Positions 1 through 13,800 of a stretch of DNA of 64,000 nt are shown here, in pieces. Position 1 is the stretch's first letter; each line of letters starts with the position of its first letter. Made by a program: the position numbers and the translations under genes. The notes beneath the pieces were generated by a model, which saw only the letters and a program-made list of their open reading frames with translations, made no database searches and was not told where the DNA came from. Source of the DNA: Gnetum montanum (lineage: Eukaryota > Streptophyta > Gnetopsida > Gnetales > Gnetaceae); assembly GCA_015680685.1 (NCBI GenBank), contig MNCI01002991.1, positions 53,973 to 117,972 on the forward strand, in the 5' to 3' direction.

Positions 1-2082
1 ACTTTGAATAAGCATTGGACCAATTAGAGCAAGTGTTGAAATAATGTGTTGAAACTAACCTAAGGCTCAATTGGTAGAAAATCCACTTAATGGTCCAAGA
101 GGGCATAGTATTAGGGCATAAAATTTCACAAATAGGGATAGAGGTAGATCCTGAAAAAATTTAAGTTATCCAAGGAATCACTCGTCAACTTGAACTGTAA
201 AAGATGTTTGATCATTCCTTGGACATACTAGCTATTATAGACATTTCATCGAGCACATTTCGAAGATTGTAAAATTGTTGGTAGAATTAACAAAAAAGGA
301 CGTGCCCTTTGAATGGACTAAGGAATGTGAGTTAGCTTTCCAATTCTTAAAGCAGAAGCTCGTAGAAACACCCATTCTACAAGCTCCTGACTGCTCCAAA
401 CTATTCCATATAATGACTAATGCATCCAATTTTGCTTTAGGAGCCATACTTACATAGTTAAATGACCAAAAACATCCCTATTACATTCATTGTGCAAGTC
501 GAAGCATTGCTGGTGCACAACTTAACTATACCACAACAGAAAAAGAGTTTATGGCCATGGTGGTTGCACTAGAGAAATTTAGGCACTATGTATTAGGCTA
601 TAAGGTCTTTGTACATACATATCATAGTGTGATTCGGTTCCTTATGAATAAACCAACAATGAGCCCTCGCATCATACGATGGCTTGTGATCTTGCAAGAG
701 TTCGATCTCACGATAGTAGATCGTAAAAGGCACCGAGAATGTTGTTGCCAATCATTTATCTTAGTTATGATTGGACAAAAAAGAGGATAAATACCCAATT
801 TCTGATTACTTCCCTGATGAACTCTGCTTTGCAGGTATAATAAACAATCAATCACCCACAGATACAAATTGGTATAGTAGCATTCTCACTTATCTTCTCA
901 CACAAGAAACACCACAAGGGTTGAATGTTAGAAAGAGACAACAATTTCTCCACCGAGTCAAACACTTCATGGAAATCAATGGACACCTTTACAAGGTATG
1001 TTTTGATGGCTTGGTCCAATGGTATGTTCCCGATGCAGATCAATTGCGAATTCTCCAAGATGCTCATGAGGGCCCTTATGGGGGTCATTATGCTAGGAGA
1101 TGAACAACCATTAAAATCTTGCTTGCAAGATATTATTGGCCTACATTATTTTGGGACACCCACCATTTTATCCAATCTTGTAAGTGCTGCCAACATGATG
1201 GGGGAATGACTGCTAAAATGGAGGGTCCACAACAATGGATTCAACCCTTAGAACACTTCAACATATGGGGGATTGATTTTATGGGGCCTATTACACCAAT
1301 GTCTAATGGAAAAGCATACATTGTTGTTGTTATTGATTATTTTACAAAATGGGCAGAAGCAGCTATTGTTACCAACTGTACATCATCTACCGCTGCATGA
1401 TTTGTTCAACAACAAATCGTAAATAAGTTTGGCATGTCTCATGCACTTATTTTTGATAATGGTACACATTTTATAGGTGCGCCTTTTCGGAAGTTGAGGA
1501 GTTGAGCATAAACTGACTACACCATATCATCCTTAAGCGAACAGTTAAGCCGAAGTCACCAATAAAGAAATTACAAAAATTTTGACATGAACCATTAGCA
1601 AATATAGGCAAGACTAGAGCACCAAACTAAACAATGCTCTTTGGGCCTACCATTCTGCATGGAAACTCCCTATAGGCTATTCTCCTTATGAGTTAGTGTA
1701 TGGAAAACTTCCAACACTTTCTATCCAAGCTAAGCTCCATACACTATCTACAGCATGTGACCTTAACCTTGACCTCAGTCTAGCACAGAAAGAACAGTTA
1801 ACGAATCTTAACTTGCTAAATGAAAATCAATTAGTTGCCTTGTCATCCAATGAACTGCACAAGGCCTTCAACAGACAACATCATGACCTAAGAATTAGAA
1901 AAGTCAAATACCAACCAGGAGATAAAGTTCTTTATTGGAATCCTGCACATGTGCCACAACAAACTAAATTTCAAATGCTATGGGATAGACCTTATATCAT
2001 TCATGAAACTTTTCCTTCAAGGGCCATGATGATCTATAAACTTGGAAGCTCAGATAAGAAATTATTGGTCAACATCCAATAA
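1..2082 (+). pseudogene. Element 1 pol remnant: RT tail, RNase H, integrase
   Basis: Pieces in several frames spell a gypsy polyprotein. The RT connection (LTKKDVPFEWT near 285-325) is followed by RNase H at about 390-760, with EKEFMAMVVALEKF and FRHYVLGYKVF. Two RNase H acidic residues are lost: the usual D-A-S reads N-A-S, and the TDHS motif reads TYHS. Integrase runs about 1040-2080, with a zinc-binding CxxC (CKCC), the DDE strand motif GIDFMGP near 1270 and DNGTHF near 1455. A TGA near 1398 breaks the core, and a small deletion near 1495 removes residues before the E-containing segment, which resumes at AEVTNKEI. The last frame (1696-2082) is the integrase C-terminal region, with KVLYWNPAHVPQ. 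It cannot encode a working polyprotein. Confidence 0.88.
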
Positions 2083-4091
2083 ACCAAACCTTTCCTTGAG
2101 TTGAAAACAGCCAGTACTAACACTACCTCTGTTGATGAACAACCCTGCTCATTATTTCGGATCTCCTCCTTCCAACTCAATCATGGGGGAGAGGGCCACC
2201 AATGCTAATTATTCTAAGCCCTCAGTTTCTTTTATATTTTTTGTTTTACACATTTTTCATCTTTATTTGTTTTTTTTACACCATCGTTAACATTTTTACT
2301 ATTTCTTTCTCTGTTACATTCTATTTGATTTATTCTCACTCGTCACATAATAAGTGCTCATGATGGTGGGTTGTACTATAATGGTGTTGATTGCTAATGT
2401 TTGGTTTTTACCTTTGACTTTTAATGTTGATGCTAAGATATGGTTTCTTTTGATAAAATGGATAATGAGTCCACCTCATCCATTCATCCATTTAACTCTA
2501 TGGTCTCCCTTTGTTTTGGAAATGTACTGTACCTTTTTCTAATCAAACATATTAATGCATTTGTGGCTTGGTATTCTTCAAACCAAAGAAGGATTCAAAT
2601 GGATTGAAAAGGGTGTGACTTCAAGGGGATTCGACGCATTTTTGTTGGCTATTCTCTTGGGTACTTGGATGTTTTTCATAGGTTTTCCATCATTCCGCTG
2701 TTGACTAATATCAAGAAGTTGAATGAATCAGATAAGTCTTTGCATGGTGTGGTTTCCACTTAAAAAAAACTAGTCGGAATTCAAAGCACACCCCTTAGAC
2801 ATAATAAAGGAACATGGGCTATAAGCACTAGCTATGGCACTGGAAAGACATGTTACCCATGCCTAAAGGTTCCCTTTAACTAAGACCCTTTCTCACTTCC
2901 TACTTCTCTATTCTTCTCTTTTTGGAATGGTGGTTGCTTTGTGGATGCAGTCTTGTTGCTTCAGAAGGATGGGTTGGTCAAGTGTGTTGATGCGAGGTCA
3001 TTGGATGTGGTTAGTTCTAATATGGATTTGGCTGAATTTTATTAAGTCATCTTAACCACATAATATACAAGGGACTATACACAACCTTGATTTTGGGATT
3101 CCATTCCATTCTCTCTTCTCTTTCTGTATTGCTTCCCGTATTCTACCTCATTGTTGATTTTATGATTAGTCTATATCTTGGTCGACACATTGTTATTCTT
3201 TGGTAAATTCCTGTGGGTGAATTCTTAATTATTGTTTCCATATGTCATTCCTAGAGCCTACAGACTCTTTGGTTTGTGGGTTTGTTAGGGCATAAAAGGC
3301 ATGAGCTTTCTTTGGGGAGAACCCACTAGCATTTTTTTGGGTGCAATTGTTAAGTTCTTTCCTTTAAACATATCTCGCAATCAACTATTTCTCATTTCAC
3401 CCCATCCATGACATATGTTTTCTATTTATTAGCTTCACCATTGTTATTCCTCTTATTTTCCTTTTTCTTTTGTTTTCCATCCTATTGCTACTAGAGGTTC
3501 GCTCTTAGTCATGGGGGCTTGTCATAAATTTTTTTCATTCCATTACTTATCTCACCTCTACACCTTGTGTAGTTATCAGTTACAAACCTCTAACCCAGTA
3601 TCTGCCATACCCACAACCTAGCCAATGTGCTTCATATCGAGGTAAGGTATCAACTGCATTATATCTTATTTATCCTTGCTAATTCATGATTGTGTTGTGT
3701 GTGTACATGGTGATCACATGAACAATGGACTGGGATAGGAGGGAGCACTCAAGATGGACTGGAGCAAGAACATTTATGCAAGGAACAAGCTTAGTCATGT
3801 AGCCATGGACGAACAACAGTGTGCACATTTTTGACCTTGGCAACAATGCACCTCATTTTCTTTTCTCTCTCTCTTCAAGCTATCAAATAAGGGTCTGGAT
3901 GTCATCTATGTACAGTGTTCACCACAATGGTTATGAACACCAATGTTGTAATATGTTTGTCAATCTATTCACCAAGCACTTTGAGTCTGTCATTCCATGT
4001 TACCATCAGTTGTCGTTCAGTCAATAATCCCATACCTTCCCAATATTTTGTAAGGAACTCAAGGATGAGTTTTCATTTCGTCATGGGGGTA
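2083..4091 (+). other. Element 1 post-pol region, env-like remnant and polypurine tract
   Basis: About 2 kb separate the end of integrase from the 3' LTR, which is long for plain gypsy elements but usual in Athila-type ones, where an env-like frame can sit. A broken frame at about 3265-3640 contains LWGEPTS followed by a hydrophobic, phenylalanine-rich stretch, and parallels the open 122-codon frame of element 5 at 59834-60202. TCATGGGGG occurs at 2181-2189, 3509-3517 and 4081-4089; the last directly abuts the LTR and is the polypurine tract. The envelope role is only inferred from position and hydrophobicity. Confidence 0.6.
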
Positions 4092-4859
4092 TGATGAGTC
4101 CTGATATTGGACCCCTGATATTGGATACACGATATTGGATCGAATCCTCGATATCGGATATGCAATGTCGAAGCCTATCTCATTTCCTATAAAAAAGGGA
4201 TAAGGGCGCTTGGTTTTGGTAGTTATTATTTTCAGTCCTTTAGCCAAACTCTTGCAGTTTTTCCCTTCCAGAGTTAGAATTATTTCTGAGTGCCCGTAGT
4301 AGAAGTCATAGAGTGAAAAAATCTTTATTCGAGCATTGTGTACCTGAGCACACCTTGTGTCTATTCTTAATGTTATTTGATGCTCTCATTAGTTAATCAA
4401 TGTTATTTCCTTAGAATTATTAATTATCAATGAATTAGCACACTCAACACAACCACTTCGAGCATACGTGGAACACTTGGTAACCCAGTAATGACTAGTG
4501 TTTGGTAATCCCAGTAGTGTTACACTGGTTCAAGATGTGTCCAGAGAGTGGGAATGGATGCTGGTGTTAGAATTCGATCAACATTAGAGTTACAAAAACC
4601 CATTACTTAACTAAATATTTTCATTTCACACACTTAGGAGACCAAGATAGAAAATATAAAAAACATAAAAAAATCATATACCTCGAGTTTACTTAACCAT
4701 ACAATTGTGCCTTACAAGTAAGCTTGGGAAGACAACGACTACATAACTCATTCTTGTTCTGAGTAGGTGCATAAGCACTTAATCCTTAGAGTTCGACCAG
4801 ATCGCATGTGAATGCTCGTATTTGTATGGTTGGGCATAGGGGTACCTTACCGCTCATCA
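4092..4859 (+). repeat. Element 1 3' LTR (768 bp)
   Basis: The LTR starts TGATGAG right after the polypurine tract and ends CTCATCA. Its terminal 40 bp (TATGGTTGGGCATAGGGG and onward) match the ends of the other LTRs of this family. The U3 carries an array of GATATTGG/GATATCGG units at 4103, 4117, 4131 and 4149, upstream of CTATAAAAAAGG near 4188, the probable TATA box. The matching 5' LTR is outside the window. Confidence 0.9.
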
Positions 4860-6209
4860 ATTATCCTAAAATAATAATTTATAAGATAGAGAAAAGAAAG
4901 AACTTTTTTGTTATCCATTCAAAGAAAATGCTTAATGTTTTGAATTGAAATACTATATGTAAATCATATTCTTGCATCAAATAAAATCTTATATCAAAGT
5001 TGTGTGGTGGAGGGTTAGTGTATGCAATGGAACTCGAAAAACTTAGGCCGCAAGTAAGATAACTTCAAAATTACAAAGCGTGAATTAACCATGAGGTAAA
5101 GGATGGTTGCAATTCCAAACTATGGCTCACTGTGAGTTGACTATGAGCCATAGTCTATTTTGAATTTGACTTGTAAAAGATCATAAGTTGGTTATGACCT
5201 AGTCTTAAGTTATGATCTATTATTCTTTATAAAAATAAATGGTTGTGAGTTAACTATAACTCGGTTAAGAATCTTCATCTTTTTATTCTTCCTATCATGA
5301 TTTGATCATGAAATAACTACATGCATTCTCCTTAGTTTTTTTATGATTTTGAGCTTTGCAATATGGTGTTGTGAGTAGGCTAGAATTGGTTACATTGCCT
5401 CATCAATATCTATGGCTAAACTACTACAATCACCTTAAAGTAGTCAAACTACAAACACAATTTCACGTAGCTAGCAATCATTTAGCTATTTAAGTTGTTA
5501 TGGTAAGCGATTTTGCCCATTTTTGCATCCCATACCCAACTTCTAAAGGAGATAATTTGTAACTATCAACGCTTTTGCATAAATCTTGTAAAAAAAAAGT
5601 GTATCAATACCACAAATTGTAGAAGAATTAGACAATTCCAATTAATTATGACATATGTAGGAATTGCAACCAGATCTAGCCATTATAGGAATGACTTTTC
5701 ATGCTAATTCATTAGAATCAAGAGGAATTAGTACAAAAGGGGTTCATTGAATATGCTTTTGGTCAAATTCATGTATTTTGTAATATAATGAATATTCTTG
5801 ATTTTGTTACCTGCCCCCTAATAGAATAAACAACATAAAACAACTTTAAAAATAAAGAAACATAGTATACAAAATAAGGTATCACCAAGAATAATTGAAA
5901 GTTGTTGCAAATTGTAGATCTATTTTCAAGCATATTGTGAAACTAAGAACTCATAAAAAACATGTAAAAAGAGTCTTCACTTTCATGGAGAGAACATCAT
6001 AATGACTAAGTGACCAAGAAACCAATGTACACCCTACAACATATAGGCAGTATGTTTGGTAAAAAAATATTATAATAAAAATCTTTTTTTTATTTTTAGC
6101 CAGAATTTTATTTTTAGCCAGATGATCAAGTCGTATAAAAATCTAACTCAAACTAAGAATAGGGAATTTATCAAACAAAGATAGAATAGTTTAATGGAAA
6201 TGGTAAATA
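4860..6209. other. AT-rich intergenic stretch with a short hairpin cluster
   Basis: No coding region, LTR or LINE text was recognised. At 5119-5154 an 11-bp perfect inverted repeat (ACTATGGCTCA / TGAGCCATAGT) flanks 14 bp. At 5178-5228 a second inverted repeat (AGATCATAA / TTATGATCT) follows. A third weaker one (GAGTTA / TAACTC) lies near 5247-5265. This could be the core of an old MITE, but no terminal repeats or target duplication were found. Confidence 0.4.
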
Positions 6210-8020
6210 AAGATCTCAAATAATTTTGGCATTTATTTTAAAGCAAGAGAATATCAAACTATTTTATTTCTCAAAGATATTGAAAATTTTTATCAAGCTT
6301 TGCATCATAGCAATGATAGAATACAAGATTTTCATAACAATGGTAATACATTGTTCATTTCTTTTGATGAGACAAAACAAGGGATAAAAACCCTAGCATT
6401 GGAAAAAGTTTATGTAAATAACTCATATAGAGAAATGCTTAATTGAGGAGAGCAACTAGTATGGAATGTCAGTTGGAAGAAGTTAAATCTGGTTGTGCAA
6501 GTGGGGTTAGAAAAGGAATGGCACATCAATAAAGCAATTAGGCTCTCTAAAAAGAGAAACAAAAATATCTAAATAATTATAGAAAATCAAATGTGTAATT
6601 TTTGAGGTAGCATTTTACTAAAAATTATCTCATTATTTTAAAATATCTTATTAATAGAGCAAAAGGTCAACACAAGAAAACTTTTATGTGCTTTGTCGAT
6701 TTTTGTAATGCCTATGATTTTTTCATTCAAAGCAAGTTATCGAGGTGCTTGGAAAATTTAGAAGTTTCCAACACATTGTTATTGACTATCTAAAAACTTT
6801 ACAAAGAGGTATGCATTTAGTTTACAAACGAGCAAGAAAGAATTTATTTTGTAATTACATATGGAAGCAATCCTATCAAACTCTTACTCTATGCTAATAA
6901 TGTTGCCTTAATTTCAAATTCAATAGAAGGATTATTGCAAATGCTTAATACTCTTAATGACTTTTATTAGCAATCATGAATGAAAGTTAGTGTCCAAAAT
7001 ATAAGAATTATGATTTGTGGCATACGAAATAATATGTACAATTTTAGTATACGACATGAACATATAGACATAATTTCCTCATACAAATATCTTGGGCTAT
7101 AATGCTCATGCAATTACAAATGGGATCAGTGCATTACTTAGAGTTGCAAGTGGTATGAAAGCCTTATTTACTTTAAAAAATAAATATAAGAAGGAATCTA
7201 TTGTAGCTTGGGATATCTGAAAACAACTTTATCATGCCATTGTTCAACCCACTATTCTTTATAGGTATATTGTATGGGGTCCTGCACTATCAAATAAATA
7301 TTAGAAACAAAAATAGAAGAAATTTAGAAACTTTTTATGCTAGATGAATTTAAAGTGAAGAAATATACACAATATGATATTATGCTTCTTGAAGCAAAAA
7401 CAATGTTGTTAGAGGTTAAAGCTATTTGTTAATTTATAGCCTACTCTCATAATCTTTCCGCATCTTCATTGGATAAATATTCGAAAAAAGTGATGATGGA
7501 AACCCATGATAAAGGATGGCTTCATGAGGGAGTACTATGGCTTAATAAATAGAATATTCAAGAGTGCATTCTCTATTCTGATCCTAACCAAGTTCACAAT
7601 TTGGTCAAACAAGCTAAATATATCAAAAACTTTGGGAAAATATAGAACGCAAAAAAAAAAAACATTTCTATTTGAATAATATCAAGGGAGGCCTTAATTC
7701 AAAGGCAAATTATTTGTTTGTTGCTATTATTCATCCATTATAATGCACAATTAGCAAAGTACCAATGGGATCTTATTTTCTAAGAGTCGAAATAGATAGA
7801 TGACACAAACTTCCTCGTGAAGAACGAATATGCTAACTATGCAATACAAATAGCATTGAAGATAAATACCACCTTTTCTTCCACTGTTCCACATTAGAGC
7901 ACATTTCATTAATGGAATATTACATTGCAAATTTGGTTGATTTAATCCTAATGTTACCAAGAATGTTTGGTAATTTTCTTAATGATACCCATAGCATGAA
8001 TATTTCTATTGTCCAATAGA
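6210..8020 (+). pseudogene. LINE E: decayed non-LTR retrotransposon
   Basis: Broken frames on + match LINE copies D1 and D2. RT text such as FMCFVDFCNAYDF appears at about 6690. The catalytic YxDD box near 6890 reads Y-A-N-N, so both aspartates are lost. SYKYLGL follows near 7080, and a C-terminal region reaches about 7960. The 3' end has AATAAAATTTGAGTTTTAGTTTCA near 8040, paralleled by D2. There are many stops, and no poly(A) tail or target duplication was identified. The 5' end at about 6210 is an estimate based on where similarity to D1 begins. Confidence 0.8.
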
Positions 8021-8429
8021 TCTAGAGGGTTCATGAACATAATAAAATTTGAGTTTTAGTTTCATAGGATACATTAAAATAGGTACACATGAAATATGAT
8101 TATGTCTAAAGTGTAATTCAAATCAGCAACCTTTTACCTAACAAGATAATAAGTTAACCACTTGAGCTAGTAATTTAAAAGAATTTGACTATAAACACAC
8201 ACAAAGCCAATATGATAAATTAGAAGAATTATAAAGAAATATACAATATCTTAAGTATGACTCAAACTAACAACTTACCTACAAATCCTTATCAAACTAT
8301 AAGCTAATGACTTTGAGCTACCTCTCTTTATGTTTTATTATAGTGATTGACCCATTATTATTTTATTTTGTGGTTGGTATAATTGTAGACAATCAACCAT
8401 AATAAATCTTTGTCAAATTTTAGGGTACA

Positions 8430-8568
8430 TATGACAATGTTGTAAGACCTAGGTTTGAAGCTAGGTGCAACCACTTGAAAGAGGTTAGGTTTTCTCTTAT
8501 CTATTGACCCTCCTAGGACCCCACCTTGGCAAGATGAGCATTGAGCCTTTGGGTGATGATCCTTTTTT
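8430..8568 (+). mobile_element. tRNA-derived SINE, 5'-truncated copy
   Basis: It shares segments with the intronic SINE at 14083-14240: GACCTAGGTT, a GGTGCAxCCACTTGAA block, a TCCxAGGACxCCA block and GGTGATGA before a T run (8563-8568). GGTTTGAAGC at 8452-8461 is a decayed pol III B box. No clear A box or target duplication is seen. The flanks 8021-8429 hold nothing recognisable. Confidence 0.6.
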
Positions 8569-10832
8569 ATATAACAATTAGGTGTTAACCAAATTATAAA
8601 ACTCTTAATTTGAAAACTTAGTTACAGGTTCAATGTCAGTGGATAACATTGTGTTATAAAGTTTTATGAAACTCTCATGTTGGCTATATGTCTAGGGGTA
8701 CAGGTATCTAATTTTAGTTTTGACAACTTCCCAAATTTGAAGGTACATATGTTTAGGGACTATGATGTCAAGTAGACGAGCACAATAAATCATTATTAAA
8801 TTCTTCACTAAATCAATCCATCATAAATAAGTAAATTGTCAAACATGTTAAGAGTAATTAAATTGTTGTTACTTACTTTTTAGACATTATCATATTGGGG
8901 GTTAGAATTGTTTGGGAACCTAGGACAATTTGATGCACCCCTCCATATTGATAGGATCAAGGCAACCATCATAATGATGATATTTCACTACTTAATAACT
9001 AGTACATTGCTATCCTTTATAGTACACAATGAATTATGCATTGTTTTGAATTTAGATTTAAAATTTTAAAATTTTAACTTATTCAATGTAATTGGTCTCT
9101 TCCTTCTAAATTTACTTGGTTGTGTGAGTCCCCTTGAAACTCTACGGCTTTGTTTCCTATCAAGGGTGTACGGTAGTCTCCAATTGAAGATGTGTGAACC
9201 TTGCTAACAATGTATCCTCATTTTGCAAACTTCTTTCAATCACCAGATTTTTTCATGCACCAACAAATTGTGCCCAGATACAACCATTTTTTAAAACTTG
9301 AAAGAAGGTGAAGTTTGGCATCCAATAACGATACTAGAAGTCAAAATATCCATAATTGATTTTACGGATCAATAAATACCAGTTCCTATTCATATCACTG
9401 TTTTTTAAGGGTAATGTAACTTGACAACTCTTACCTAGCAAAACAATTTAACCTGACCTCTTCCCTAACAAAATAACCACCTATCAACCAACTATTAGTT
9501 ATATTAATCACAGTTTCTTCTTTTAATTAAATAAGCTTCCCGTTGATAATTTACCATCGATGATGATTGTTGTACAAGGCTTATCTATCAAAACTTATAA
9601 ACTCATGGAGACAATACAGAAAATGGACTCGGTAGACTTTCAACATTCATGCTCCTGGACCGGACGTACGCATTTTTCTAAAATATGAAATGTTGTTTTA
9701 AATTGTGCTTGCGTTAATAACGAGGAAGTACTCAAAAGTGCAGGGTTTTTGCAAAAATGGCCCGTTATGGTAGATCTGCAACAAACAACATTACATTTCA
9801 AAGAGCTGAGATTTTTTAAAGAATTAACTAGAAAAGTAACTTCATAGATACCATTTGCATGATTTCCTTCTGTCCGATATAGGGACTAGAAATCCGGACA
9901 TCTGTCTACTACCATGATAACTTGAAATATAACGGTACAAGTCCACCTAAAAAGAGTAGTTTGAAATCATTCAAAAGGTCCTTTCAATGCTCTCCACCTG
10001 CACCGAATATGGGACCGAATTTTTTCAAAACGTTCTGAACACAGCTGAGTTTAAATGACAAATCCAAGCAATGATTTAACAGAGCAATGGACTCGTCACA
10101 CAAAAAGAAAAAGCCACAAACAAAAGAAAAAAAGAAAAGAAGAAAGATTCAAGCACCATGCTTTTTCGTACAATCATGATAAATTTCCAGTTTGAACTCA
10201 GGTCGGTTTGGTAAGAAAATTTTGTGATCTTGTCCATATCAAGGTCCCAACAGATTTTAGCAAAACTGAGAATTGTGGACTGGATTTTCTTCAAGTACAC
10301 TCATTTACAGTTCTGGAAATTTTACAAAAAAAAATAGGTACAAAGCAAATGCATGGCTATTCAGCAAGGACAAGAAGTACCATGTGCACAGATGATAAGA
10401 GAAAAAAATAAAATTTATCCCAAAAAATACATTAGGGGTTTTGCTGCATTGATCTTCTCTAAATAAATAGCTCTTCCAAGATCTTCAACAACCTGTCCTG
10501 ATGCTTCAAATCATTTACAGGTTTTGATTTGATGTCCGGCATAACAAAGAGAAGCTACCAAGTGGACATCTCTTGGTTTCTTGATAAATATATATATATG
10601 ATCGGTGTTCATAGAACACATCATACATGCACATCGCTATAGACTTATTCTTTCCCTTTGCACCATATTTCTAAGATTGCTTAACATCCAGTTTCTTCAT
10701 GTGCCTTCACAGTTACTGATCAATCATCGACTTTTCTCACAGTTATTCCTGGAAACTATTAGGATTTATCATCATCAAACTTGTACCAAGCATAGGTCAT
10801 CTACTACGGAAAATCTGAACCAATTATCAACA
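8569..10832. other. Intergenic DNA and 3' flank of the coiled-coil gene
   Basis: AT-rich, with no coding region recognised. The part nearest 10832 must contain the 3' UTR of the minus-strand gene, but no convincing poly(A) signal could be fixed. A short TA microsatellite lies at about 10589-10599. Short open frames here have no family resemblance. Confidence 0.4.
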
Positions 10833-13800
10833 TCAAAAACCCTTGGCATTCCTCAAGCGTGCTTGCTGACCCTCTAATTTTGCTTCTAGTAACTTGGCTC
10901 TCAAACTGTTTTCCCGCATTCCCCGAGGTCGATCAAAAGAACTTCTGAACCTTCCATTATCTGAAGAAAGCTGTTGATGGTTCCACTGTCGAGTTGGACT
11001 AGAGACACCATGGACAGGTGACATACCTTTCCCTAGAAGATGATCAATGCCACCACCAAGAGACCTCCAAGAAGTTTGACTTGGATAACAGTCAGGAATC
11101 TCCTCTATTTCTTCCTTTATCCCACTGCATTCAGATTGCAATGATTGAGTTCTGGCTAGCATGTCAGCATTCTTTGCATTTTTGGAATTGCCATGTATGT
11201 CATTTCTCAAGGATTTGCTATCATGGAGTCTCTCTTCGGCCTCCTGGTTTTCCTCTTTGGCCCCTTCTGCTGTCTTGGTATAATTTGCCTGTACAGATTT
11301 CAACTTCTCCAAGATCTGAACTTTACTGCCCTGCCAAGATTTTGCACTCCCTAACTGATCTTCAAAAGGCACTCTCTTTTCATGGGATTTCTGAATTTTG
11401 TTTTCTAATTGAAATTGTGACTTTTGCTCACATGACTTTCTCCCCTTCGTTTCATTGGAGGCCCCCAAAGAAGCATATCTCAGTTTGTATCCCCTCAAGA
11501 TATTATCATCCACATTATTGCGGTTCAGTTCAATAGAATGCATGTCACTGTCAACAGATTCATCATCACCAACATCTTGAGGTGCACTCATGCAATTTAA
11601 ATGCATGGACTCAATTGATTGCCTCTTGTATGGTTTTGCATCTTCCAAGTCACTTGTATGATAATTTGCTTGCCTGTCCTTCAGAAAAGTTTCAACTTCA
11701 CTTATTAGCCTCTCCATGATTTCTTCCTTTTGCTCCAGATCAAAACGTGCCTCAGCAAGCTTTACATGAACCCTTTCTTCTTTCCACAGTTCAGCCATGT
11801 TAAGTAAATGGACTTCCTTTCTGCTCTCGATCTTCATCTTGTCTGAACCTTCTTTCTTATCTTCTTTCTCTTCAAAATCTTTACCAACCACCATTGTCAA
11901 TTCATCACAAAAGTTTTCAACAAACTGCCTAGCCCTCCTTTCCCTCTCCAACTCTTGCAAAGCCTTTGAAAATGCTGTTTTGATTTCAGAAACCTCTCTT
12001 GCAAGCTTTCTATGCAAACTCTCTGATCTCCTCCGCAATTTTCTCTCATCTTCAAGTTCATCCTTCACAGACTGAAGAACTGTTTTGATTCTCTCTTGCT
12101 CCTTACTTTTCCACACCATCTTTTCATCAGCAAATCTTTTAATCAAGTTTTCCATTTGATGTCGATCAGCTTTTTGTTCTTGAATCAGTTCTTGTACTCG
12201 TGCTCGAGCATGATCTAGTTCTACCCTTAACGCTGTCACCAAAGACATACTTGATGCATGTTGTTCCTCCAAACTCCAGATCCGGTTCAGTACTTTAAGT
12301 AACTCAGTTGATGTTGCAAGACTATAGCCAGAATCTGTTGGTCTTATTTTAAGATCAATAGAACTGGTAGGAGTAGCTGCTTGATCAAGAGCTCCGACCT
12401 GTAAAGAAAAACATGGAAATATCATTCAAGGAATGCATGGTTAAAATTTAGAAATATTTTAAAGTTATTTAGGATTATTCAGCGGTGGGAAATCCATGTT
12501 AGAAAACATAAACAACTGTAGCGGATTCAACAAAAGTGTTTCTTAAAAATTTTGATGTTTTGTCAATGCAAAGGTGAAAGCTTAATTTTCCTTATATCTA
12601 ATTCCTATAGATGCCAGTTTCTATATATTCTTCTTCTTCAGCCTTGTCCTAACAAAATGTGGTCAGCTACCAATTTTTATATATTTAAAAATCAAACACA
12701 ATGCTAACAGTGTTAGGAAGCTCCCACTGGTTCGGTGCAATTCAAATTGAAGGATAACAAATTTATTGGCTTGAAACGATACAGAGAATGAACATGATTG
12801 CTTTCCAAGAGACTGTCAGTATATAAAACACTAGCACAAAATTTTGAAGTGAATGCACTTTACACAGTAAGAGTGATTATTAAAATAATATACACATAAG
12901 TAAACTGGCAGTAGTTCCTGGCTTCATGCAGTTAAAAAGATGTGAGACACATGGCCTAGGAAAATAGGATATATAAAGTACCTCTAGAGAGCTGCAGCTT
13001 CCTGGTGTTAATGGCTGCAGTGCCCCAGCATTCCTTTCACTCAGAGCATGCTGGTGCTTCAGCATGGTTGTCAATTGCTTTCTGTGGGACCCATTGCTCA
13101 ATGTCACCTAAAATTCAATGACATTAAAAGAATTGAATCAAGGGATTAAGCTGATAGTCTTATAAAGAATTGTAAATTTACTGCTAAAAATGCATGGTTT
13201 CAATATATTTACAGAATAACTATGTGAAACAAATGAAAGCTTTCTAAATTTGAAAATGAGAATTTAAAATCAGTGCTGGGAAGTTCCTCATAGAAAATAC
13301 ATAGAACTGGCAACAACTATTTAATATTGCGGTAATCATGAAATATTGAATAATGATTAAAATAAATTTTCAAACAAATCAGAATTTGTCTCTAAGATAT
13401 GAAAACCGAAAATAGGCAACTTCCTTAATGAACACAAAGACCAAGGTTCAGGCTTACAAAGGAGCTGTATATTTCTGTAAAACACCACATAATGTTTTCA
13501 AATTTGAATTTGTAAGTAACTTATAACGTGTAAAAGACAGAAAATAACAATAAAAGTGAATGATTTTAAAACATCATGATAAAGCAACTGCGTATGTTTA
13601 CCACGCTGCTGACTAGTACAAGACACTCTAAGCACTGCATAGCCTAGCACTAACTAAACTATACCACTTATATTGGCCTTGAGGCCAATTACCAGCTGCA
13701 TAGCCTATATTTTAATAATGCAGCTTGATGCTAATATGTTTTGCAGAATTTGCACTAAATGGATGAAATGTACTTCTAGATATAAAAAACGAAGCCTTCT

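Larger units (their letters stand above)
1..4859 (+). mobile_element. Element 1: Athila/Tat-like Ty3-gypsy retrotransposon, 3' part
   Basis: The window opens inside reverse transcriptase and continues through RNase H, integrase, a long post-pol region, a polypurine tract and the 3' LTR. Gene order RT-RH-IN defines Ty3/gypsy. The integrase and RNase H text closely parallels elements 3 and 5 here, and resembles the plant Athila/Tat group. The left end, gag and 5' LTR lie outside the window. Stops and small deletions show it is dead. Confidence 0.9.

Noticed and set aside
11018-11536. 172-codon open frame on + within the coiled-coil gene
   Set aside because: It is the antisense shadow of exon 3, whose minus-strand product has clear family motifs and matching splice sites.
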